The notes under the pieces: model-generated | Told to the model about the DNA's origin: nothing | Seen by the model: only the letters and a program-made list of their open reading frames with translations | The model's database searches: none | NCBI RefSeq assembly: GCF_004297405.1 | Contig: NZ_SCVC01000004.1 | Location: 62,001 to 126,000, forward strand | Length of the DNA stretch: 64,000 bases | DNA from: Reyranella sp. | GTDB lineage: Bacteria > Pseudomonadota > Alphaproteobacteria > Reyranellales > Reyranellaceae | Reading direction: 5' to 3' | Position numbers and translations under genes: made by a program | Part shown: positions 53,227 to 61,581 of the stretch, piece after piece | Numbering within the stretch: position 1 is the stretch's first letter | Layout of the letters: each line of letters starts with the position of its first letter

Positions 53227-54189
53227 GTGACCACCAACCGCGCGCACATCCTGCTCTGGACCGACCAACCCAAAAGCTATCTCGACGCCATTCAAGCGGC
53301 GGGACTCGGCGAGCGGGTCGCCATCGATACCCTGCCGCGCAAGGAGAAGCCGTCGGCCGATCAGCTCGCGCGGACGGAGGCGCTGATGGCCGGCGCCGTT
53401 CCGGCCGGCCTACTGCCCACCATGCCGAAGCTGCGCTGGGCGCAGGCGATGAGCGCCGGTGTCGAGGGCTGGCTCGCGCTGCCCGACCTGCCGCCGCAGC
53501 TTGCGCTCACCTGCGCACGTGGCACGCACACCGAATCGATGCCCGAGAACATCATCGCCGCACTATTCCATGTCGCGAAGCCGATGAGCGTGGCGGTCGA
53601 AAACCAGAAGCAGGCCAAGTGGGTGCACACCGTCGCCCAGCCGCTTTACGGCAAGACGCTGGGCATCCTGGGGCTGGGCGCGATCGGCGGTGAAGTCGCC
53701 CGCATCGCTGCGGCGCTCGGCATGCGCGTGATCGGCACCAAGCGGCGCCCGCAATCCATGGCCCATGTCGCGGAAGTGCTGCCGCCGGAGCGCACCGACG
53801 AGGTGCTGGCGCAGTCGGACTTCGTGCTGCTGCTCCTGCCGGCAACGCCGGAGACCGACAATTTCATCGACGCCAAGCGGCTGGCGAAGATGAAGCCCAG
53901 CGCCTGGCTGCTGAACTTCGGCCGCGGCCACATCATCAAGGACGATGACCTGATCGCCGCCGCGATGGAAAAGAAGATCGCCGGCGCCGTGCTCGATGTC
54001 TTCCGCCAGGAGCCGCTGCCATCAGAGCATCCCTTCTGGAAGGCCGAGGGCATCATCGTGCTGCCGCATATCGGCGGCCCGCACCCGCAGCGCGATAAGT
54101 TCGTCGCGCGCCTCTTCGTCGACAATCTGAAGCGCTTCCTCGATGGCGAGCCACTGAAGGAAGTCGTCGACCGCGCGGCGGGCTACTAG
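53227..54189 (+). CDS. D-2-hydroxyacid dehydrogenase
   Basis: A 320-residue NAD(P)-dependent oxidoreductase starting with GTG at 53227 behind GGAG. The dinucleotide motif LGILGLGAIGGEVAR is at about 141-155. The catalytic Arg and Glu/His region is CARGTHTES, then NFGRGHIIKDDDLI and LPHIGGPH. Such enzymes interconvert 2-keto acids and D-2-hydroxyacids. The substrate is unknown. Its last four bases overlap the convergent endonuclease-like gene. Confidence 0.92.
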   Translation: MTTNRAHILLWTDQPKSYLDAIQAAGLGERVAIDTLPRKEKPSADQLARTEALMAGAVPAGLLPTMPKLRWAQAMSAGVEGWLALPDLPPQLALTCARGTHTESMPENIIAALFHVAKPMSVAVENQKQAKWVHTVAQPLYGKTLGILGLGAIGGEVARIAAALGMRVIGTKRRPQSMAHVAEVLPPERTDEVLAQSDFVLLLLPATPETDNFIDAKRLAKMKPSAWLLNFGRGHIIKDDDLIAAAMEKKIAGAVLDVFRQEPLPSEHPFWKAEGIIVLPHIGGPHPQRDKFVARLFVDNLKRFLDGEPLKEVVDRAAGY

Positions 54190-55172
54190 CCCTTCCTGGC
54201 GTTCTGCACGATCTGGGTCAGCCGCTCGCCGTCGATGTCGGTCTTGATCTGCACCCAGATCGGGAGGTGGTCGGAGAGCTGGTAGGTGAACTGGGTGCGT
54301 GTCATGCCAGCGCCGGGGAACAGCTCCTTGATGCCGGCATCGGAGACATGGAAGTCGAGCGTGCCGCCGAAGTTGGTGAAGCGCTTCTTTGCTGTCGGCA
54401 GGTGCAGGATCTGGTCGTAGCGCGCGTTCTTGTTGAGATTGGAGCCGCCGACGGTCACGTCTCCAGCCTTGAGCTTCATCAACGAGTCCGGCACCTGAAG
54501 GCCACGCCGCGTCAGCGCTTTGAACAGCTTGTCGTCGAGCTTGGGCGTGTTGAAATCGCCCATCACGATCAGGTCATGGTCTTCGACCGACTTGTCCTTC
54601 TGCCGCTCGTCGATCCAGTCCGCCAGCATGCCGAGTTCGGCTTCGCGGCCGGCAGTGCTCTTGCCCCAGCGCGCATGGGTGGCGATGGCGATGAAATCGA
54701 AGTTTCCGGAGCGGAACGAGCACATGTAGGGCGCGCGCCAGAACGACTGCGTCGCGAGATACTCCGTTCCCGCCTTGCCGCGCGGCGCATCGACCTCTGC
54801 AGCGAGCCCGTTGAAGGTGACGGCGCGGCGATCGAACAGGAAGCCGGTGCGTTCGCGATTGCCGCCATCGTCGGACATCCAGTCGGAGTAGACGAGATCC
54901 CAACTCGGCCCGAGGAAGTGGCAGACACGGCCGAAATCCTCGAGATTGTCGCGCAACTCGACCAGTGCGATCAGGTCGAACTGGCCCAGGATCTCGGCGA
55001 TGTAGTGGAGGGCCGCCGGCTTGCGCCGCTTCTTGCCGAACTCGCGGATGTTCCAGACCGCGACGTTGATCGTCTCGTCGAGCTTGGAGGATGGAATCTT
55101 TGCGGCGTCGATGCGCTTCCTGAGCGCCAGCAGTCCGGCCGCGACTTCCGCTGACACGTCTCCGTGATGCAT
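54186..55172 (-). CDS. Endonuclease/exonuclease/phosphatase family protein
   Basis: A 328-residue protein with the metal-dependent phosphohydrolase fold. VAVWNIREFGKK (Asn), IALVELRDN (Glu), LIVMGDFNTPKLDD (Asp-x-Asn) and the final LSDHLPIWVQI (Asp-His) are the catalytic blocks in order. No signal peptide. Nuclease or phosphodiesterase activity is likely; the substrate is not readable. It is divergent from the TetR gene. Confidence 0.9.
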   Translation of the reverse strand: MHHGDVSAEVAAGLLALRKRIDAAKIPSSKLDETINVAVWNIREFGKKRRKPAALHYIAEILGQFDLIALVELRDNLEDFGRVCHFLGPSWDLVYSDWMSDDGGNRERTGFLFDRRAVTFNGLAAEVDAPRGKAGTEYLATQSFWRAPYMCSFRSGNFDFIAIATHARWGKSTAGREAELGMLADWIDERQKDKSVEDHDLIVMGDFNTPKLDDKLFKALTRRGLQVPDSLMKLKAGDVTVGGSNLNKNARYDQILHLPTAKKRFTNFGGTLDFHVSDAGIKELFPGAGMTRTQFTYQLSDHLPIWVQIKTDIDGERLTQIVQNARKG

Positions 55173-55298
55173 GGGGCCCCGCTCTCGACTTTCGCACGCA
55201 CAGGGTAGGAACAGAGGGGCGGCAGTTCACTCAACGTCTACGCATATCGCGCCGTGTATTGCCCCGCTCCGCTTTGCCTATTGCTGGCCCCTGCTTTA

Positions 55299-55317
55299 AT
55301 GTAAACTCCCTTAACAT
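55299..55317. promoter_or_regulatory. Candidate TetR operator overlapping the tetR start
   Basis: ATGTAAA (55299-55305), five bases, TTAACAT (55311-55317). The same ATGTAAA-N5-TTAACAT pattern recurs before the DUF2852 gene. It overlaps the chosen ATG at 55316, a classic position for autorepression. Binding by the encoded regulator is inferred. Confidence 0.6.
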
Positions 55318-55954
55318 GAGCTGGAAAAGGCAGGATCGCGAAGAGCGCGGCTATCACCACGGCAATCTGCGCGAAGCGCTGATTAAGGCCGCGCGCGAGC
55401 TCATTAAGGAAAAAGGCCCCGCCGGCTTCACTTTTGCCGACGCCGCACGATCCGCGGGCGTCAGCGCAGCGGCGCCTTACCGGCACTTCCGCGATCGCGA
55501 GGCCCTGCTGGCCGATGTGGCGCGCGAGGGCTTCCAGCGCTTTGAGGCGATGCTTTCAACCGGCTGGGCCGGCGGCAAGCCTGACCCGATTACAGCCTTT
55601 CACAATATCGGCCGCGCCTATCTCGCATTCGCGCGTGCCGAGCCGGCCTACTACGCCGCCATGTTCGAGTCGGGCCTGCCACCCGACATCAATGTCGAGT
55701 TGCGCGCCGCAGGCGACCGCGCCTTCGGCGTGCTGCGCACCGCTGCCGAAACACTGGTCGGTCTGCTGCCGGCCGGCAAACGGCCACCGGCCCTGATGAT
55801 GAGCCTGCACGTCTGGTCGCTGTCCCACGGCATTGCCTCGCTGTTCGGCCGCGGCGACGCCGGCCGGCGCTCCCTGCCCATGACCGCAGAGGAGCTGCTG
55901 GAGTCGGCCATGCTGATTTACCTGCAGGGACTGGGTTTTCCCCCAAAAGCATAA
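55316..55954 (+). CDS. TetR family transcriptional regulator
   Basis: A 212-residue regulator. ATG 55316 (MSWKRQDREERGYHHGNL) is the family-like start; the frame is open to 55259. The helix-turn-helix is at about LREALIKAARELIKEKG to SAGVSAAAPYRHFRDREALL. The C-terminal part has a WHG-type ligand-binding domain (NIGRAYLAFARAEPAYYAAMF). Its operator-like sites occur at its own start and before the DUF2852 gene just downstream. Confidence 0.92.
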   Translation: MSWKRQDREERGYHHGNLREALIKAARELIKEKGPAGFTFADAARSAGVSAAAPYRHFRDREALLADVAREGFQRFEAMLSTGWAGGKPDPITAFHNIGRAYLAFARAEPAYYAAMFESGLPPDINVELRAAGDRAFGVLRTAAETLVGLLPAGKRPPALMMSLHVWSLSHGIASLFGRGDAGRRSLPMTAEELLESAMLIYLQGLGFPPKA

Positions 55955-55996
55955 AGTGCACTCACTGCCCCTTGACTCAGTAAGGGGGAATGCCCA

Positions 55997-56030
55997 ATGT
56001 AAATGTCGTTAACATTTACATCGTTAACAT
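55997..56030. promoter_or_regulatory. Second TetR-type operator before the DUF2852 gene
   Basis: ATGTAAA (55997-56003), N5, TTAACAT (56009-56015) matches the site at the tetR start in both halves and in spacing. Further on, TTTACATCG and TTAACAT (56024-56030) add a second overlapping copy. ATGTAAATGT and ACATTTACAT form a perfect inverted repeat around CGTTA. The motif lies 20-55 bases before the ATG at 56051. Confidence 0.65.
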
Positions 56031-56050
56031 CAAGCTAAGGGGGTCCCCAC

Positions 56051-56512
56051 ATGGGCCTGATCGAAAAAATCGACGACCTCGGTAAGCCAGCGTGGATCGC
56101 CCTGATGGTGCTGAGCTTCATCTTGTTCTGGCCGATTGGCATCGCGCTTCTCGTTTACCTGAAATGGAGTGGACGCATGTTTTGCTCGAGACGTTACGGC
56201 CATTGGGACATGCCCGATCGCCAACAGGCTCGCGAAGAGTGGCGCGAGCATCGCCGTCAGGCCCGCGAGGAATGGCGTAGCTGGAAGCGCCGCCATCGTT
56301 GGGGCCGGCCCGAGACGAGCGGCAACGTCGCCTTCGACGAATATCGTGAGGAGACGCTGCGCCGCCTCGACGAGGAACAGCGCGAGTTCCGCGACTTCCT
56401 CGACAAGCTGCGCGCTGCCAAGGATCGTTCCGAGTTCGACCAGTTCATGGCCGATCGCCGCAGCCGCCCCTCGGAGCCGCCGGCGCAACCGCCTGCACCG
56501 CAGGCTTCCTGA
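56051..56512 (+). CDS. DUF2852 membrane protein
   Basis: A 153-residue protein with one or two N-terminal membrane segments (ALMVLSFILFWPIGIALLVY) and a highly charged, Arg/Glu-rich cytoplasmic part (REEWREHRRQAREEWRSW). EYREETLRRLDEEQREFRDF is the conserved DUF2852 block. AAGGGGG precedes the ATG. The family is found in alphaproteobacteria and has no known role. Its own upstream operator-like site suggests it is the target of the adjacent TetR regulator. Confidence 0.88.
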   Translation: MGLIEKIDDLGKPAWIALMVLSFILFWPIGIALLVYLKWSGRMFCSRRYGHWDMPDRQQAREEWREHRRQAREEWRSWKRRHRWGRPETSGNVAFDEYREETLRRLDEEQREFRDFLDKLRAAKDRSEFDQFMADRRSRPSEPPAQPPAPQAS

Positions 56513-56538
56513 TCAAGCATCCCGATAACGGGCAATCG

Positions 56539-56571
56539 CAACACCCCCTCCATGTCTCGGAGGGGGTGTTG
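56539..56571 (+). terminator. Rho-independent terminator after the DUF2852 gene
   Basis: A perfect 13-base-pair stem (CAACACCCCCTCC with GGAGGGGGTGTTG) with a seven-base loop, then TCGTTT on the plus strand. It starts 27 bases after the DUF2852 stop and just before the stop of the convergent gene at 56577, so it may act in both directions. Confidence 0.8.
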
Positions 56572-56576
56572 TCGTT

Positions 56577-57287
56577 TCAGTAATCGAGCTTCATCGGCAA
56601 CTTGTGACCCGTTGCCTGCTGCACGAGGTCCGACAGGACCGCAAAGGCATAGCGGGCGCGCAACTCTAGCGAGGCAGCGGTCGATGGCGGCGTCCGGCCC
56701 CAGCCGACGACGGCGGCGGCACTCGCCTCCCAAGTCGCGGCGTTGAGTTCCGAGAGCTGCCGCCTCAGCGTCGTCGTCGACCCCACAACTGTCCGTCGCC
56801 TGTCGACGGTCTCACCTTCGAAGGTGAACTCGAAGGGACAGGGCAGCCAGAGCTCGACATGCCGCACGAGGTGGGCATAGCGCGAGCGATATCCCTCCGC
56901 ATTCGACCGCCTCAGGACGGGATCGCTGTCCCACTCCTCCGGCAGCACTTCGGGGCAACGGCGGCCTGGATGTTCTGCGTAGGCCGCCCACAGGACGAGG
57001 GAACCAAAGCCATCCCAGCCCGGCCGGCCGGTGAAGTAAGGAGCATGTGGCGCTTCTTCCCAATCGAGAGGCGTGTCAATGCGATTGCCTAGCGACTGCA
57101 CGAGGCCCACTCGCCACGCCACTACCGCCGCGTGAATACCCGCGGGATCTTCGATCAGGGCCGCAGGACCACGCGGACGCGCCGCATGGCCCTGGCGACT
57201 GCGCTCGCGCGCGATTTTATCTCCGACTGTCTCCCACTCACCAGCGTGGTAACGCGTCAGCGACCCGACATAGACGTCGAGGGCCAT
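56577..57287 (-). CDS. Conserved hypothetical protein
   Basis: A 236-residue protein that I do not recognise. The start MALDVYVGSLTRYHAGEWE is a family-like opening, and GFGSLVLWAAYAEHPGRR and YRSRYAHLVRHVELWLP are conserved-looking segments. No signal peptide or membrane segment is seen, and there is no known motif. It is convergent with the DUF2852 gene across a terminator; 163 bases upstream of its start hold no gene. Confidence 0.65.
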   Translation of the reverse strand: MALDVYVGSLTRYHAGEWETVGDKIARERSRQGHAARPRGPAALIEDPAGIHAAVVAWRVGLVQSLGNRIDTPLDWEEAPHAPYFTGRPGWDGFGSLVLWAAYAEHPGRRCPEVLPEEWDSDPVLRRSNAEGYRSRYAHLVRHVELWLPCPFEFTFEGETVDRRRTVVGSTTTLRRQLSELNAATWEASAAAVVGWGRTPPSTAASLELRARYAFAVLSDLVQQATGHKLPMKLDY

Positions 57288-57450
57288 GCAGAATGGGCTT
57301 CCTTTCGTTCGGGCGCTGTTACACCCCTGCTACCTACAGTTGACCTACACGGACCTTAGGCCCGCGCAAAGCTGCAAATGCAAATAACTGAAAGCCTCAT
57401 CCGGCGGATTTAACGTTCGATCTCTGACCCAACCTGGACGCGAATACCCC

Positions 57451-58440
57451 TTATTGAGGCTCGATGTTCAGCCCCTTTACCAGGTCGATCCAGATCGGAC
57501 CCTCCTCGGCCACGATCTTCTCGAAGAAGACATGGTCTTGCGCGGCCCTGTCGATGCCGAAGGTCGCCAGGATCTTCTGGATACGCTCACTCTTCCCACC
57601 CTCGACCATCATGTCGGAGAGCTTCTGGACGATCTCCTTGGGCATCCCGGAGGGGCCCACGAGGCCGATCCAGCCTTGGACCTGGAATGCCTTGTCGGTG
57701 ACGCCCTGCTCGAAGAAGGTCGGGACATCGGGAAGCTTCTTCATGCGCACTTTGGTCGGCACAGCGATCGGACGGCCGTTGCCCGATTGCAGTACGCCTG
57801 AAGCCGCGGCGACACTGCCGCTGCCACCCTGTACGGCGCCTGCAGCCACGTCCTGCCACATCGGCGCTTCGCCGCGATAGTGCACGGCCTCCATCGTGAG
57901 CTTGTAGTGGCGGTTGAGCGCCTCGACGGCGACGTGGCTGTAGGAGCCTGCACCATAGGTGCCGAGGCTCACCTTGTTGGCACGCGCATAGTCGGCGAAC
58001 TCGGCCAGGTTCTTCACCGGCAGCTTGGAATTCACGATCAGCGGCAAGTGGCCCGCGTCCATCCACGAGATCAGGACGAAATCCTTGTCCGGGTCGTAGG
58101 GCAGCTTCTTGAACAGCACCTTGTTCATGATCATGGTGGTCGAGATCGTCCACATGAGCGTGTAGCCATCGGGCGCTGCACTCTTCACCTGCTCGGCGGC
58201 GATGGCGCCGCTGGCACCAGCCTTGTTCTCCACGAACACAGGCTGGCCAGTCTTCTGCGAGATGTACTCGCCATAGGCGCGCGCAAACGTATCGGTCAGG
58301 CCGCCGGCCGGATAACCGCAGATGATACGGATGGGCTTGTTGGGCCAAGCGGCCTGGCCAATGGCCGGAGCCGCAATCGTTGCCGCAGCAGCGGCAGAAC
58401 CAAAACGCAACACATCGCGACGCGACGCACGGATAACCAT
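57451..58440 (-). CDS. Tat-exported Bug-family substrate-binding protein, paralogue 1
   Basis: A 329-residue periplasmic binding protein. ATG 58440 has GGAGG upstream and starts a twin-arginine signal (SRRDVLRFGSAAAAATIAAP) cut near IGQA. The mature part has WPNKPIRIICGYPAGGLTD, VENKAGASGAIAAE and VHYRGEAPMWQDVAAGAV. It is clearly homologous across its whole length to the next gene (58580-59566). It is the third of the CaiB-Bug-Bug run. No transporter membrane subunits are near. Confidence 0.92.
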   Translation of the reverse strand: MVIRASRRDVLRFGSAAAAATIAAPAIGQAAWPNKPIRIICGYPAGGLTDTFARAYGEYISQKTGQPVFVENKAGASGAIAAEQVKSAAPDGYTLMWTISTTMIMNKVLFKKLPYDPDKDFVLISWMDAGHLPLIVNSKLPVKNLAEFADYARANKVSLGTYGAGSYSHVAVEALNRHYKLTMEAVHYRGEAPMWQDVAAGAVQGGSGSVAAASGVLQSGNGRPIAVPTKVRMKKLPDVPTFFEQGVTDKAFQVQGWIGLVGPSGMPKEIVQKLSDMMVEGGKSERIQKILATFGIDRAAQDHVFFEKIVAEEGPIWIDLVKGLNIEPQ

Positions 58441-58470
58441 AACTTCCTCCCTGCGGCGCGGTATTTTTTG

Positions 58471-58570
58471 GTGACGGTCCAAGCCGTCTTGATCGCGCCA
58501 GCTGACAGCATGGCGTCGATTTCGCAGGGCGTAAAGATGGCTTCAGCGCATCGACGCGGCCGTTGCTCGT
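58471..58570 (-). pseudogene. Relic of a CaiB 3' end between the two Bug genes
   Basis: The sequence from 58471 matches the 3' end of the CaiB-family gene from about 59599: GTGACGGTC, GCCGTCTT, AGCATGGCGTCGATTTCGC and GCGTAAA appear in the same order in both. Translated, the relic reads EIDAMLSAGAIKTA, against EIDAMLKSGATKTA in the intact gene. The stop codon equivalent has changed from TAG to TGG at 58479-58481. It has no start and is only about 100 bases long, so it is a duplication scar rather than a gene. Confidence 0.8.
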
Positions 58571-58579
58571 ATCAAGGAT

Positions 58580-59566
58580 CTACTGAGGCTCTATGTTCAG
58601 GCTCTTGATGATCTCGATCGAGACCGGGCCTTCTTCATCCAGGACCTTCCTGAAATAGGCCCTGTCACGTGCCCCCTCGTCGATGGCGAACGTGTCGTTG
58701 ACCTTCTGGATACGCTCGGTCTTGCCGGCTTCGACCATCAGGTCGGAGAGCTTCTGTACGATCTCCTCGGGTGTACCCGCGGGCGCCGCACAGCCCACCC
58801 AGCCACGTATCTGGAATGCCTTCTCGGTGAGACCTTGCTCGTAGAAGGTCGGGATGTCGGGCAGCCGCTTCATGCGTTCCAGGGTGGGCACGGCGATCGG
58901 CCGCCCAGCACCCGTCTGCAAGACGCTCGACGCAGACGCATAGCTGCCGGTGGCGCCCTGGACGGCGCCAGAGGCCACGTCCTGCCACATCAGCGATTCA
59001 CCACGATAATGCACGGCTTCCATCTTGAGCCCGTAGTGGCGATTCAAAGTCTCGGTCACGACATGAGCGAAGGAGCCGATGCCATAGGTCGCGAGCGATA
59101 CCTTGCGACCCTGCGCCCACGCCGCGAACTCCTTGATGTTGGTGGCCGGCACATCCTTGTTAACGATCGTCGGCAGATGACCGGTGTTGAACCAGGCGAC
59201 CAGGGCAAAATCCTTGTCCGGATCGTAGGGCAGCTTTTTGAACAGCGCCTTGTTCTGAACCATCGTCGTCGAGTTGGTGAACATCAACGTATAGCCGTCG
59301 GGCGCGGCCTGCTTGACCATCTCGGCGCCGATCGCACCGGCGGCACCCGCCTTGTTCTCAACGACCACAGGCTGGCCAATCTTCTGCGCTACGTAATCGC
59401 CATAGGCGCGGGCGAAGACATCGGTGAGCCCGCCTGCCGGATAGGTACAGATGATGCGGATCGGCTTGTTCGGCCACGCCTGTGCAATTGCCGGCGCCGG
59501 CAGGGCGGCCACCATAGAGGCCGCCCCATAGCGCAGAACGTCACGCCGTGTCGCACGGATGATCAT
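58580..59566 (-). CDS. Tat-exported Bug-family substrate-binding protein, paralogue 2
   Basis: A 328-residue periplasmic binding protein with twin-arginine signal (TRRDVLRYGAASMVAALPAP) cut near IAQA, and GGAGG before the ATG. WPNKPIRIICTYPAGGLTD, PYDPDKDFALVAWFN and VHYRGESLMWQDVASGAV are shared with paralogue 1. The two are tandem duplicates. It lies 40 bases after the CaiB-family gene on the same strand, which suggests capture of an acid that the CoA-transferase then activates. Confidence 0.92.
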   Translation of the reverse strand: MIIRATRRDVLRYGAASMVAALPAPAIAQAWPNKPIRIICTYPAGGLTDVFARAYGDYVAQKIGQPVVVENKAGAAGAIGAEMVKQAAPDGYTLMFTNSTTMVQNKALFKKLPYDPDKDFALVAWFNTGHLPTIVNKDVPATNIKEFAAWAQGRKVSLATYGIGSFAHVVTETLNRHYGLKMEAVHYRGESLMWQDVASGAVQGATGSYASASSVLQTGAGRPIAVPTLERMKRLPDIPTFYEQGLTEKAFQIRGWVGCAAPAGTPEEIVQKLSDLMVEAGKTERIQKVNDTFAIDEGARDRAYFRKVLDEEGPVSIEIIKSLNIEPQ

Positions 59567-59606
59567 GATCGCCTCCCATTCGGGCGACGATTCTCGGTGT
59601 GACGGT

Positions 59607-60800
59607 CTACGCCGTCTTGGTCGCGCCGGACTTCAGCATGGCGTCGATTTCGCTTTGCGTAAACCCGGCCTCCTGCAGCACCTCGACACTGTGCTCGCCG
59701 AGCCGCGGCTGCAGCCGGGTGACTTCCGGCTTGGTCTTGCTGAAGCGCGGAGGAATGTCCGGCATGCGCAGGCGGCCTTCGGTCGGATGGTCGACTTCCT
59801 TCCAGAATTCGGTCGCCTGCAGCTGCGGATCGACGAACAGGTCGTCGAGCGTGTTGACCGGGCCGTGTGGCACGTTCGAGTTCTTCAGCAACTCGACCCA
59901 CTCGGCGTTCGTCCGCGTGGCGCAGATTTCGGCCAGCGTCGAATAGTAGTGCTCGACGTTCTTCAGGCGGTTGGCGAGTGAGGTGAAGCGCGGATCCTGG
60001 GCCAGTTCCGGCCGGCCGATCAGGCCGCAGAACTCCTTCCAGTGGCCGTCGGTGTAGGGCAGCAGCGCGAAGTAGCCATCCTTCGACGGATAGGGCCGCC
60101 GTTCCTTGTTGAGCACGCGCTTGTAGCCTGCCGTGTCGAGCGCCGGCCGGAAGGTCTCGCCGTAGAGATGCTCGACCATGACGAAGGAAACCAGCGTCTC
60201 GTACATCGGAACTTCGACGGCCTGGCCTTTGCCGGTGCGTTCACGCGCGAAGAGTGCCGCAAGCAGCGCTGAAACGACGCCGTTGGAGCTGGTCTTGTCG
60301 GCAACGATGGTCGGCAGAAAGCGTGGCTGGCCCGCCACCACGGTCTGCAGCGACGCGAGGCCCGAACCGGCCTGGATGATGTCGTCATAGGCAGCCTTCG
60401 CCCCCATGGGGCCGGCCGCGCGATAACCATAAGTCGCGAGATAGACGAGGCGCGGATTGATCTTCTCGAAGGCTTCGTACTCGACGCCCAGCCTCTTGGC
60501 GGGATCGGGCCGGTAGTTGTGCATCAGCACGTCGGCAGTTTCGGCCAGCTTGAACAGAGCGTTGCGGCCGGCGTCCTGCTTGAGGTCGAGCACGATCGAA
60601 CGTTTGGAGCGATTGCAGCCAAGATAGAAGGCGGCCATCCCCGGATTGCGTGCCGGTCCGAGCTGACGGGTGGTGTCGCCCTCCGGCGGCTCGATCTTGA
60701 TCACATCGGCGCCGAGATCGCCGAGCTGCTGCGCGGCCCACGGACCCAACACGACTGTCGTGCAATCGAGAATCCGAACACCGGCCAACGGACCTGCCAT
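59607..60800 (-). CDS. CaiB/BaiF (class III) CoA-transferase
   Basis: A 397-residue CoA-transferase of the formyl-CoA transferase/CaiB type. The N-terminus PLAGVRILDCTTVVLGPWA is typical. D168 in TIVADKTSSNG is the catalytic Asp position of the class. It moves CoA between carboxylic acids. It heads the run CaiB-Bug-Bug, as in many uptake-activation sets. Acceptor unknown. Confidence 0.92.
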   Translation of the reverse strand: MAGPLAGVRILDCTTVVLGPWAAQQLGDLGADVIKIEPPEGDTTRQLGPARNPGMAAFYLGCNRSKRSIVLDLKQDAGRNALFKLAETADVLMHNYRPDPAKRLGVEYEAFEKINPRLVYLATYGYRAAGPMGAKAAYDDIIQAGSGLASLQTVVAGQPRFLPTIVADKTSSNGVVSALLAALFARERTGKGQAVEVPMYETLVSFVMVEHLYGETFRPALDTAGYKRVLNKERRPYPSKDGYFALLPYTDGHWKEFCGLIGRPELAQDPRFTSLANRLKNVEHYYSTLAEICATRTNAEWVELLKNSNVPHGPVNTLDDLFVDPQLQATEFWKEVDHPTEGRLRMPDIPPRFSKTKPEVTRLQPRLGEHSVEVLQEAGFTQSEIDAMLKSGATKTA

Positions 60801-60922
60801 CTAACTATCCTCCAAAACGTTACCCACCGATTACCACAAGTTGGTCACAGGCCACGGCCACAATTGCCACGCAACATTGTTGTTCCTGCGAACGTTACCG
60901 ACGCAGGCAGTAGGAGAGCTTA

Positions 60923-61252
60923 ATGTACGAGTACGTGTCGAGGACCTGTAACCGTTCGAAGCTGCGGGCGATCACCGCAGCCGCTATCGCCGGAGCGGTC
61001 GTGCTGGGTACCACGGGCGGGGCTATGGCCGGTAATTGGAAGAAGGGCCGTGGCCACTACTATTACGCTCCAGCCCCTGTCTATGTCGCTCCAGCCCCCT
61101 ACTACTACGCACCGCCGCCGCGGGTCGTCTATGCACCGCCGCCGGTCGTCGTGTATCCGGCACCTGCCGCCTATGCGCCAGCCTATCCCGCCTACCCGGC
61201 CTACGGGCCTGGCGGAAACCTGAGCTTCGGCATCAACGTGCCGCTGCGCTGA
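60923..61252 (+). CDS. Small secreted Tyr/Pro-rich protein, copy 1
   Basis: A 109-residue protein. A signal peptide (AITAAAIAGAVVLGTTGGAMA) ends near AGNWKK. The rest is Tyr, Pro, Ala and Val in short repeats (YYYAPAPVYVAPAP, VVYAPPPVVVYPAP) and ends GINVPLR. Low complexity suggests an extended, surface- or wall-associated role. The copy 2 gene follows after 11 bases, and both end in the same G-I-x-V-P-L-R motif. Confidence 0.75.
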   Translation: MYEYVSRTCNRSKLRAITAAAIAGAVVLGTTGGAMAGNWKKGRGHYYYAPAPVYVAPAPYYYAPPPRVVYAPPPVVVYPAPAAYAPAYPAYPAYGPGGNLSFGINVPLR

Positions 61253-61263
61253 CGGAGGTGACC

Positions 61264-61581
61264 ATGAGCGGATCGATGTTCGAACTGCGAAAAAGATGGC
61301 TGGGTGCGGCGCTGATCGGCGTGATGCTGGCCGGTGCGCCGGCAGTGGCCGTTGCCGATGACGACGATGATGGCTGGCGGAAGCACCGTCATCGCCATCA
61401 CCACAAATACTACGGCGGCCCCTACTACTATAAGCCACCGAAAGTCAGGTACTACGCGCCGCCGGTCTACTACGCTCCGCCACCGCCGGTGTACTACGCA
61501 CCTCCGCCGCCGGCCTACTACGCACCGGCCTATCCGATGCAGCCGGGCGTGAGCCTCGGCATCACCGTGCCGCTGCGCTAA
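61264..61581 (+). CDS. Small secreted Tyr/Pro-rich protein, copy 2
   Basis: A 105-residue protein with start ATG 61264 preceded by GGAGG. A signal peptide (AALIGVMLAGAPAVAVA) is followed by an acidic run DDDDDGW and a His-rich segment HRHRHHHKYY that could bind metal. Then come YYAPPPPVYYAPPPP-type repeats and the ending GITVPLR, shared with copy 1. The stop overlaps the convergent ATPase gene by three bases. Function unknown. Confidence 0.75.
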   Translation: MSGSMFELRKRWLGAALIGVMLAGAPAVAVADDDDDGWRKHRHRHHHKYYGGPYYYKPPKVRYYAPPVYYAPPPPVYYAPPPPAYYAPAYPMQPGVSLGITVPLR

